Shown here piece after piece: positions 25,086-33,890 of a stretch of 64,000 nucleotides of DNA. Origin of the DNA: Lanius collurio (lineage: Eukaryota; Chordata; Aves; Passeriformes; Laniidae); assembly GCA_020086605.1 (NCBI GenBank), contig JACBWW010000016.1:12244091-12308090 (forward strand), in the 5' to 3' direction. Both the position numbers and the translations under genes were made by a program. The notes below the pieces were generated by a model. The model saw only the letters and a list, made by a program, of their open reading frames with translations. It did not search any database and was not told where the DNA came from. The first letter of the stretch is position 1, and each line of letters starts with the position of its first letter.

Positions 25086-25875
25086 ATTCCTGGGGCCTCC
25101 TTGTGGACATTTCTACTCCTCCTACCAAGCGGGGTGTAAGAGGTAACGGAAAGGAAACAAATCCCCAGGTAGTTGTCGAAGGATGAAGTACCGAACAGAA
25201 GAAGTTTTACACGAGGTGGGAAATAGGAGTCGCCAGATCTCGGAAAATTGATAAAGTTAGAAAAATTCATTCCTAGAATGAGCTCATCAACACGCATGTG
25301 AGTAGCAGACACTTTGCTTTCTGTGGAACTCGTGCAACTGCAGGCTCGGGACGATGGGGAGTGACCAAAGACAGCAAAAGCGAGTCACCCCGACCGTGCC
25401 ACCGCCGGCACTGGGGAAAAAGAGGAGATGGAGGCACTGAGTCTACAGATCTTACTCGTGTAAGCTCCAGACTTTATTTCACAAGAAGACCATACCCTCG
25501 GGACTTACAGTACAGAAAGATTCAACATAAAGAGCTTACGAATTACTAAATCTGTCCCACTAGCAATAACATCTCACCTGCAGAGTTTAATACAAAAATT
25601 CTCAAGTTTTTCTGGCAACACTTTTTTTTCTTTTTACACTGTTTTTTTATTTCTTCAGTATGTCCTTGATTCCTGATTTGTGATGGCATAGAAACATTAC
25701 ATGGATGCACTGTCAGTGCAAGGGGAATCAAGCAAGGAATGTCAACACACCCTGCCTTCCCCACACACAGGCTTTGCAGACAGGGCTCCATCCCAACCAC
25801 TACTGAGATGTTGTGACCTTTTCACTATCCTTAACAGCCTGGGTTACTTCAAATTTGTGGGATGTTTTACTTGAA

Positions 25876-25881
25876 GAATTT
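25876..25881. repeat. Target-site duplication, left copy
   Basis: GAATTT (AAATTC on the minus strand) directly abutting the outer end of the 3' LTR. It matches the six bases beyond the other LTR. Confidence 0.75.
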
Positions 25882-26121
25882 TGTTGTAGTGCGGGGAATC
25901 TTTACAACAATATATAAGACGGCGATGGAGTTGGAAGGACAGAGGACGCGGTATTTTGTAGATGTTCAGAGATGATTTATTCCTCCAGCCTCATGGCTGG
26001 AGTTCCCGAGCAGACTCTTCCCGGACCCTCCCCCCCAGCCCCCAGGCACCCAAACTACCCAATCAGGAACAGGTATGGGGCACACGTGACCTGGGGACAG
26101 GGACAGGGACCCACCTCCACA
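25882..26121 (-). repeat. 3' LTR of the element, 0.8 kb upstream of the SAMD13 CpG island
   Basis: 240 bp, about 97% identical to the other LTR by eye. It carries CACGTG (26083-26088), a perfect CTGATTGG Y-box on the minus strand (26059-26066) and AATAAA (complement of 25976-25981). It lies on the same strand as SAMD13, so any promoter activity would fire toward that gene. Confidence 0.92.
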
Positions 26122-26124
26122 GAA

Positions 26125-26136
26125 TTTCCCTTTCTT
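26125..26136 (-). other. Polypurine tract
   Basis: AAGAAAGGGAAA on the minus strand, three bases before the 3' LTR, where retroviral plus-strand DNA synthesis is primed. Confidence 0.65.
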
Positions 26137-26338
26137 ATTAAATAAAATAACATGGGAAATAGTTGGATAAACAACAAAACAATTTCAAAGGAAAGGAAGC
26201 CACTATCTTGAATCTTCAAATGTCCAAACAGATTTCCTTTGGAGCATCAGAAGGGAGACAGGACTTGAGCATGCTTCAGATGGAAACTGAGGAAGCGACT
26301 TTCCTTTTTGTACCTGTTGGAATCTTAGAAAATGATGG

Positions 26339-26845
26339 TTAATTTCTTCCCTCCCTCCTTTTCATCCCCCTCATTGGCAATGCAAAGGGATTAATGGCAA
26401 ATGAAAAGGACTGGTTTTGTGAGGGAAGCCAGAAAGGGAGATTTGGGCTGGGCATATATGGGGCATCAAGGGACATGGGATAAAAGGGGAATGTGTGATA
26501 GGGGAAAGAACAGGGATTATGGGGATATTGTCCAGCATATCTACTACCTTTCATAGGAGCACCCCCAGGGCCTGTAACACATGCAGCCTATGGGCCCTTC
26601 CTTCCTTGTACAATTTTGAACTCTACTCTTTCTCCTTCTTCTAAGCTTGGAACATCACTTTTGGGGTTCTTTTTTACAATAGTAGATTTATGGACAAAAA
26701 TATTTTCTCCAGTATCGTCTTTCAACAAGAAACCATAATTTTTCTTTACATTATACCACTTTACAGTTCCAAAAACCGTAGCTGCGATGACTTTTTCATT
26801 TTTTCTAGTTCTTTTGTTCTTGCTTTCACTTTCAGTTTTTCTCAC
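26339..26845 (-). pseudogene. Y-box protein (cold-shock domain) sequence inside the LTR element, one in-frame stop
   Basis: Y-box proteins bind single-stranded nucleic acid and package or regulate mRNA. From about 26788 down, the minus strand encodes a cold-shock domain: VFGTVKWYNVKKNYGFL (RNP1; family KWFNVRNGYGFI), DDTGENIFVHKS (RNP2; family EDVFVHQ), KKNPKSDV, EEGERVEF. After one stop codon (TAG at 26588-26590) the same frame continues with VTGPGG and KGSRYA, the conserved Y-box exit from the domain and closest in my memory to YBX2-type KGSRYA. The tail is then unusual: Pro/Phe/Tyr-rich (SFPYHTFPFYPM) instead of the basic/aromatic islands, ending at 26339. No poly(A) tail follows, which argues against an ordinary nested retrocopy. 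The start is not fixed: a GTG opens the frame at 26845, and upstream in-frame sequence is Gly/Pro-rich. Its frame equals that of the Gag-like ATG. Confidence 0.85.
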
Positions 26846-26849
26846 ATCG

Positions 26850-27540
26850 CAGCTGCCGCATCCAGGACCACCGGGGCCGGGGCCGCCAGCGCATTCCTGT
26901 CGTGGGGTCTGGGCTCCTCAGGATCGCGTGTGGGGCCGAGCCGCATTTGGTGCCATGCTCGCTCCCCCTCTGGAGTTTCGGGTGACTGTTCCACGCTGTC
27001 CGGGCATTCGCGCGGCTGCACAGCCGCGCCCTGTGAGGCGTTCGCGTGTGCGCGGCTTCGTACCGCTGGCACTGCCACTGCTGCTGCTGTCGGCTGTGTG
27101 GCCGTGGGCTAGCGTGGCTCCCTTCTCGCCCCCACACCCCTCTGGCTCTGCTTGGCGTGGCTCACCATGGTCGCCATAGTGACTGTCACAATCACCGCCG
27201 CCTTTCTCGCTGTGAGGCGCGGGCTCGAACTGTCGCTTGCCACGCGGTGCTGGGCGGCAATCGCCTCGGCCGCCACCGCCCTCACTGCTGCCTCAGGGCA
27301 AACACCGCCGGGCCCACGCTGCCGCGTCGCTCCTGGCTCCACTGCCGCCGCCTCCGCTCTGGCCGCCGCCCCGTCTCCCGCCGTGCCTGGCCTCACTGGC
27401 TCTCCCACACACGGGAACTCTGTCGCTGCTGCCCGCAATGCGCTGGGCACCCGCGGCCGGGGCCGTGTGGTCTCCGGGGTGGCGGAGGAGCCCTTGGCAA
27501 CACGTGCGCTGCTCGACCACGTGTTCGCTGCTGATACAGC
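26850..27540 (-). other. GC- and CpG-rich middle block of the element
   Basis: About 0.7 kb of very GC-rich sequence between the Gag-like start and the cold-shock domain, contrasting sharply with both. One minus-strand frame is open from 27651 to 27109, continues after a single stop and closes at 26842. It encodes Ala/Pro/Arg/Gly-rich protein without a recognisable domain. Vertebrate Y-box proteins have Ala/Pro-rich N-terminal regions coded by such GC-rich DNA, so this may be the 5' part of the captured mRNA, but I see no specific motif to prove it. Plus-strand ORFs here are composition shadows. Confidence 0.5.
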
Positions 27541-27589
27541 AGCAGGACAGAGCCAATATTGCTCAACAGCCTCTGTAATCAGGTAATAT

Positions 27590-27853
27590 TCACGGAAATA
27601 GTCCTGCATCGGCATATTTTTTGATTCGGAAATTAACTGTGTCCAAAACATTCTTCCAAAAGTCCTTGGTAAGAATCAAATTCCAAGAAACATAGAAGAA
27701 GTTTTTAAACAGCCATGCCAAAAAGTGTCTTTGCTCTTTTTGAGGTTGAATTAAGCTAAAGTCTACATATTGCTGTTCCAGAACCTTTTTTAGCTTAAGG
27801 TAAATGTCTCTTTGTGGTTCGGACAGCCATGAGTCCTTCCATGAGTCCTCCAT
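27590..27853 (-). pseudogene. Gag matrix-like N-terminal ORF (87 aa), truncated
   Basis: The first ORF after the 5' LTR, about 90 bp in, starting MEDSWKDSW. The pattern LAWLFKNFF, then LTKDFWKNVLDTV, resembles the helical core of retroviral matrix domains (hydrophobic-Trp helix, short loop, then W-x-x-V helix). The position is right for gag. The frame stops at 27590, and similar-looking sequence (EYYLITEAVEQYW) continues in a neighbouring frame, which implies a frameshift near 27.6 kb. The matrix call comes from position and pattern; an unrelated leader ORF is possible. No capsid or nucleocapsid motif is visible. Confidence 0.45.
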
Positions 27854-27924
27854 CGTTCATCAAAACAAAAGTAAGAAGAGATATCGAGAGTTACTCATGA
27901 ATTATCTTCTCCAGGGATCATTTG

Positions 27925-27941
27925 CCAGCATTTCTCCACCA
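27925..27941 (-). other. Candidate primer-binding site
   Basis: Two bases inside the 5' LTR the minus strand reads TGGTGGAGAAATGCTGG. It starts with the TGG needed to pair with a tRNA CCA end. I could not match the rest to a particular tRNA from memory, so the identification rests on position. Confidence 0.45.
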
Positions 27942-27943
27942 TT

Positions 27944-28186
27944 TGTTGTAGTGCGGGGAATCTTTACAACAATATATAAGATGGCGATGGAGTTGGAAGG
28001 ACAGATGACGCGGTATTTTGTAGATGTTCAGAGATGATTTATTCCTCCAGCCTCATGGCTGGAGTTCTTGAGCAGACTCTCTCGGACCTTCTCTCCCCCC
28101 CAGCCCCCAGGCACCCAAACCACCCAATTAGGAACAGGTATGGGGCACACGTGACCTGGGGACAGGGACAGGGACCCACCTCCACA
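27944..28186 (-). repeat. 5' LTR of the element
   Basis: 243 bp, TGTGGAGG to CTACAACA on the minus strand. It has a CACGTG E-box in its first third, an ATTGG inverted CCAAT box (complement of 28124-28131) and a poly(A) signal AATAAA (complement of 28038-28043). It is followed after two bases by the candidate primer-binding site. Confidence 0.92.
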
Positions 28187-28192
28187 GAATTT
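28187..28192. repeat. Target-site duplication, right copy
   Basis: GAATTT directly abutting the outer end of the 5' LTR. The same six bases also occur just inside the 3' LTR (26122-26127), so the exact duplication length carries some ambiguity. Confidence 0.7.
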
Positions 28193-29695
28193 CCTTCTGA
28201 GTCAAGCCACTCAAACTCCTGCTGTTTGCTGCAAGGCAAGGGGGACATTACAAATTCACAAAGAACCTGCTGGTGACTCCATCCTGATTTCCGCAGCAGA
28301 GCTCGGACACGAGTGCACAGCTGGCACAGACATACAGAGTCTGCCTGGCCACCAGAGTGGGGACATGGGGCCATCCCAGGCACCTTGCATCCATCTCACT
28401 CCCAGACAAAGCTTACTGCACCCCAGCTGCACAGAGATCCAGGTGTCCTAACTGCTAACTGGACACACTTACAAGCACTAAAATTACCAGCAAAGTGGAC
28501 TTTTGGGCAAAGGACTGTAGACATGACTTCCCCAACCACTTCATTGTGTTACTTATGTGCTGTCAGATAAATAACCAAGCTTGCAGGAGCTTTGCAAGTA
28601 ACAGCACTCAAATATCGACAGAAGCATTGAGAACAGAAGACAGTAACAGTACTCACTGCTTTGAGATTTAAATAAATGCAGATAAACAAGATAAATAGAG
28701 TATTAAGTGTACTATATCCTAAAGAAAACCCTCTTCCCATCCCAAAGCGTACTGTAAAACATGGCATATTTGTGTTGGACAAGTGAGCCAAGCAAGGCGA
28801 TTCTTTTCTGTATCTAAAGAAATAAATATTCTAAAAGAAGCCATAATGAGTTTTCTGCATCAGCTGGTTTCTAACTTTGGTAATGAGCTGACATTTGAGG
28901 ATACAAATATAAATGAGCTATTTTACTCACATTCTCCCTTTCATCATGTTCTTCAGTTAATCCTTTGAGTATTTGAAGTGAGGCTCACACAGAGCATGCA
29001 TTCCTTCTAGAGGACCTTGAACAGCAAAGAGAGGAAAAATTCAGAGTGGAATATGATCTGTGGCTTGTATTTTCATTCATTGGGGTAAGGTAATTTAATT
29101 ATAATGAAATTATGTCTGGAGGGAGATAAAGCAGAAAAGTGAATTTATGTTTTGTTTGACTATCTGCATCCCACTTCTGGCAAAAAAAACCCCAAAAACC
29201 AACAAACCAACCTGAAAAACAAACGTTTCCAAGCCACGCAGGGAATCAAGTGAGACCAGGGTTGGTAGATCCAGGTTAAGGGGTCAGTCCTGTGTGTGTC
29301 TGAACTTCTGCTGTCACACAAGGGGAAACACTCAAAGGTCAGGGAGGGTATTGGACACCAGTGGACTCTGTTTTCTGGGTATTGAAAAATACCAATTTCC
29401 TACTGCAAAGCTATCCTTTTGTTTTGTCCCTGGCAATAAAACAGTAGAAAACAAAATGCATGGTACATGTGGCAAAGGAGAGTGTAGCACCGTGTTAGCT
29501 GTGCAGAGGATACTGAATTTCAGCTCCCCACAGCTAAATAAAGCCCTTTGAACCTTTTTTATTCCAGTGCCCTGAGTGAAAACATGGTTAAAATGTGTAC
29601 ATTGCAGAAGCTGGAAACAACACACACTGAAGGAAACCCCTCTCAATAAGGTAGCATATGCCGAGTAGAATGGATCTAGCCCTGTATAGAACACT
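28193..29695. other. Intergenic, nothing recognised
   Basis: DNA between the LTR element and the second CpG island. It contains only short ORFs without family resemblance and no clear repeat. Confidence 0.4.
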
Positions 29696-29699
29696 TTGC

Positions 29700-29937
29700 C
29701 AACAACCACCGAATATCTCGGAGCCCTCGGGCCCGACAGCCCTCTGCCCTCAGCAGGACAGGCCGCGCACCGCCCCGCGCCGCGGGGGCTGCTGGGAGCT
29801 GTAGTCCCGCGGGAGCTGCCCCAGGCCCGCCCCGGCCGCGCCTTCCCCTCACGGCCCCGGCGAGAGCAGCGGGCACGGCTCTGGAAGCGGATGGTGTTGC
29901 TGGGACCTGAACCGCAGCGTGGAACAAGCGCTTGAAG
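29700..29937. promoter_or_regulatory. Second CpG island, orphan promoter
   Basis: A compact CpG-rich block with a ZNF143-type element at its centre, as in many bidirectional vertebrate promoters. No recognised coding exon lies close on either side. It could be a distal alternative promoter for SAMD13 on the minus strand, or drive an unannotated transcript on the plus strand; a donor-like AAG|GTGCTT occurs at 29937. Short ORFs on both strands here look incidental. Confidence 0.6.
29789..29807 (-). promoter_or_regulatory. ZNF143/SBS-type site
   Basis: The minus strand reads GGACTACAGCTCCCAGCAG. It closely matches the ACTACAATTCCCAGCA core bound by ZNF143 and associated factors at CpG-island promoters. 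Confidence 0.7.
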
Positions 29938-32900
29938 GTGCTTGCTTCTCCTCTGGGTTTTCAGGGAGACATTTCGCGGCTGCCCGCGATCGTTTGTGGT
30001 TCCTGCTGCTCACTGTGAGGAAGAAAGTAAACCAGAGAGATTTCATCCAGATGTGGCTGGCGGCCAAAAAATCATCAATTCCTCGTCATGCAGAGCACTG
30101 GCAGCACGGGAATCCAATGGGGGCACAGGCTGGTTCTAAGTAACTTCTGTTACGCCTGTGGAAGTGACATGGGTGTAAGACGCCAGCTTGCCTGCAAATT
30201 GAATTAGTGTATAGCTATGTACAGTCAATTAATAACAACAGTCTAAAAATCTCCTTTGCATCATTTCCCTCCTAGCAATACATGACTGAAAAGGGACCAT
30301 CCAGGCCATGGGGTTTGATCTCCTGCCATCACAAGCCCTCACACAACCCCATCCACACTCAGCGCTGGCTTGGGGCCCATAAGGAATCTCACCCCACTCT
30401 GCCCAGTAGAAAGGCTCTGTCCAGCTCCTCTTTGCTGGGGATTAGGAACAATTAATCTACAACTTGAAAAATATATAAACAGTTTATAGCTGTTTGTTCC
30501 TGTAGTAATAATCGTTAGTTTAATATTATTTAGTTTAATATTTGACTTCCCTGTTTCTCTGGTATTTACATTCTTATATAGACTCAGCTGTCTGAATGAC
30601 AACAGCCCTTGTATGGTGTGCATTTCCTGGTCTTGTTCCCCTTTCCCCTTTCTGTACATTCACCTTTCAGGAGAGGACATTTGGAGCTGCACTCTGTGCT
30701 GCAGTCAGGTCTCAGCAGTACCTTCTCCCTTTCCCAGTCTGGTCTGAATGTCCCCCTGCTTCACACTGCACTTTTATCACACCTATATGGTACTGACGAT
30801 TTGAGATCTTGGACTAATAAGTAACTAAGGGTTTTTTCCACAGTTCCCAGCAACTATTATCTACCCAGAAAGAGGAAAAATCCCTGTTACTGGTCCAGTT
30901 GCACCTTTCCAGCACTTTGCTCTCAGAAAACTGTCTTCCTCAGTTAAGATCTTTTCCACCCCTGTCCACAGTCTTTTTAGTTTTCTTGAATGGAATTTTG
31001 CCACTTACCTTTCTCCACAGCATCAACAGCTTAATACCTGTTGTCTGGCTCTCCCTTCCCTACTTCAGCACTGCACAGAGAGACAGTTCCCAGAATGAGA
31101 GACAGTTCCCAGCCCATGGAGTCCAGCAATGAAGTGCATCTCTTCAGTTCCTGCCTTGGCCAGGAAGATCCTCCAAAAACCCTGCTGTGTCTTCTTCACA
31201 GTCCCCTTCTGACCTGCCAGGATTTCTGCATGGCTGGGTATTTTCATGTTGCTCTGAAATTCTGCATAAAGCCTAGATAAAAGCCTAAAGATAGCAGTGG
31301 TGTTAAGTGTGGAGGGAAGGGAGGCAGAAAACCTGTGGCCAGAATGCAGCAGAGCAACGTGGTACCAGCCTGGCACTCCTTTTTTGAGGCAGTTATGATA
31401 CAATGTGTGTTAAATATAAGGTCAGAGCACAGCAGCCAGTCAGCCTCAGTTTACCTTCCATACATTTACCTGGGTACACTCTTACAGGGTAAGGAACAGG
31501 GTCTGGAGACATGCACAACCTTTTGTGAAAGCTCTGGCTGTCAGGCTGAGAGCTCTGCAGGTGCCCCGTGCTGGAGCAGTGACAGCTCCTGGCTGCCAGC
31601 CTGAGGGGAGCAGCACTGCTCCCACTCACTGACCAGGCAGGGGGTCAAATACCTCGCTTTTGTCATGGTGAGGAGGCCGTGAAACCTTTGCTTTAGTATC
31701 CTAAGATATCTTTTATACAATATGCATTACCCAACCTTTTTTTTGTAATCATATGAATCTCCAGTAAAATGACTAGAGTTGCACCCTCTTCATTAACACA
31801 CCAGCCTAAAAATGAATGTGTACAGCAGCTGACAACAATCCATGGCCAGTGATACCTTTCTGCTTTTGCTTCATCTTTTTTCCAAGACTGAATTGCTTAA
31901 ATAAGTCTTCCTGCACGTGAATCATATCCACTTCACTGAGAATTTCCTGCCCTACTTATTTTGTTGTGCAACTCTTTATCGTAGTAGTTTCTCATATTTA
32001 ATAAAGCTTCTGTCTAGACTTAAACCTTTGTTATTTTAAAGCTTATACTTTATATTAAAAAATTGTTTTATAAAACACAGCTCATTGTGCCCATACTAGC
32101 AGTAATACCTGCCATATATTTGCCCAACTTGTAATAACGTAGCAAGAAGCTTATAAAAAGTATTCATATAAAATACCAACATTGTTAAACAGAATCCAGC
32201 CTAATAAAAACATTTTATAGAAACATGGCTCAGACAAGTCAGTGAAATAACTACTACTTCTCTGGGAAATCTAAAATGTAGCACTTAAGTTGTACTAAGT
32301 GAGGCAAATAAAAAAGCACAACATGGTGATGCACTCAGAAAAACAGTTACAGACAGATATGCGTCTACAAAACACAAGCAGAAATCTCCATTTCAAAGAG
32401 TACATTAAAAAATCAGCGCTGTGGTTTTTTTCCCTACTTTGCTGGCAAGCTTTTCTCGCAGGACTGAAGAACCTGACTGTCAGAAATATCCAGATTTTTA
32501 ACATTTGTAAAGCGACCACATCCCAGTAAATACTGGCATCTTCTTTTCATGTTGTTATTTTGGTGTAACTACCAGAAGTGATGCCAGGTGTGGAAGACCA
32601 GAGTCTGGCATTTCATTCTTTGCTCAGCCTTGGAGGATGCTGCTCCTCAGCCCTCTGAAAGCACCGCAGATCCAGGGAAGGGCACTTTCTGCACCTCTCA
32701 GTTACTGGCTCTGTTGGGGGACTTATGGGTGCTCTGTCTGCTCTTAGGCACTGAACTGTAAGCAGACCAAAAGAAATGACATCCCTATGATTTCTGTGTC
32801 AATATGCAAGCTCAGAGGATGCACATGTTGCTTTGGTGGACAGTGGTTGCCAAAAGAGACTGCAAGAAAAGAACCTCTGTTACAGGGGATCAAATGTTCC

Positions 32901-33837
32901 AGTCACACATGAGAGACCCTGTTTTTCCCTCTACTCTCTTTTGATATAAACCAAATCCAGATGCATCTGAACATGAGCAGACATGACATTCAACAGTTCT
33001 ACATTAAGGTTATAACAGTTAAACTGATCATTTAAAAACTTACTCAGCTCTTAAATTGGTTGATGAGGCTCTGATCATGGGTGCTCTCAAGAGCACATTT
33101 GCTGTAACTTGTTCTCCAACTGCTCTGGTGATCACATAATTCAGAAAAATATGAACAGTTGTTCTTTTGCCTGTAAACATAATTAGTAGAGATACATCTA
33201 AATTTGATTACCATCCAACTAAAAAAAATTTATATCTGCTCTACTATAAATACTATTTACTTAACGTATTAGCTTAGGAGCACTTTTCAACTTTTATTGG
33301 TGACAATCTTTGGTTAAAAACAGTGAATTTCTGAACTTTCAATGGCACATAAAACAGAATTGTGATTGTGGGCTATTAGAACAGACACTTCCCTCTGATT
33401 CTAGCTTGAAATGAAAACAGGAACTATCAATCAGGGATTTTTAGTGAAATTTTCATATAGTTCGTGCAATAATACATATTATGAAAAAATGCTTTCATTC
33501 CAATTAGTGTCAACACCTTCTTTTTTGCTTATATGTATATGAAAACCAGTAAAAAATATTGCAACCATTAACTGTAGAAGGATTTAAAGGCAAAATCTAC
33601 TAATACACAAAGAACAAATACTCATGGTAAGTATTGCATGTATTACCTGACATATTATGTGACTGGTACAATCTAAATTTTTCATTCCCTACTGCTCTTA
33701 AGTATTTTCCAAGTCTTGTTCTTACTGTGCTCTGCAGCTGACATTTCTTACGCAGGATTCCACACCACGTAAATGTGACACCTACTGGCAAATAAATGTA
33801 ATGAAAAAAGTTGGTTATGGAGAGCACCTGAAGGTGC
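29938..33837. other. Intergenic, nothing recognised
   Basis: Mixed-composition DNA downstream of the second CpG island. There are many ORFs under 115 codons on both strands, none resembling a known protein. A moderately GC-rich patch at 30.3-30.45 kb might be an old interspersed repeat but could not be assigned. Confidence 0.4.
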
Positions 33838-33890
33838 AATCAGAATACTTTGGGTTGGAAGGAATCTTAAAGATCATCTACTTTCATGAT
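33838..33890 (-). mobile_element. CR1 LINE 3'-end fragment
   Basis: The plus strand reads TTTGGGTTGGAAGGAATCTT then AAAGATCATCTA, the reverse complement of the well-known 3' terminal region of avian CR1 elements. Only about 50 bp is recognisable, so this is a severely 5'-truncated old copy in minus orientation. Confidence 0.7.

Larger units (their letters stand above)
25882..28186 (-). mobile_element. Short LTR retroelement (class II ERV-like) carrying a Y-box protein sequence
   Basis: Two direct repeats of 240 and 243 bp flank 1.82 kb. Read on the minus strand each LTR starts TGTGGAGG and ends CTACAACA, the TG...CA termini of retroviral LTRs, and each contains AATAAA. The flanks carry a 6-bp duplication (AAATTC), the size usual for class II (ERVK/beta/alpha-like) integration. 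In minus-strand order: 5' LTR, candidate primer site, Gag matrix-like ORF start, a GC-rich block of about 0.7 kb, a Y-box/cold-shock coding segment, a polypurine tract, and the 3' LTR. There is no protease, reverse transcriptase, integrase or env, so it could move only with another element's proteins. The LTRs differ at about seven sites plus two small indels by eye, so the insertion is not very recent. Both coding parts are broken. Confidence 0.9.

Noticed and set aside
24214..25312. ORFs up to 219 codons in the first CpG island
   Set aside because: Open only because the block is GC-rich; low-complexity Arg/Gly/Pro/Ala sequence unlike any protein family and overlapping on both strands.
26787..27586. 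Plus-strand ORFs of 110-160 codons across the GC-rich block
   Set aside because: Arg/Ala/Pro/Cys-rich shadows of GC composition on the strand opposite the element's coding direction; no domain pattern.
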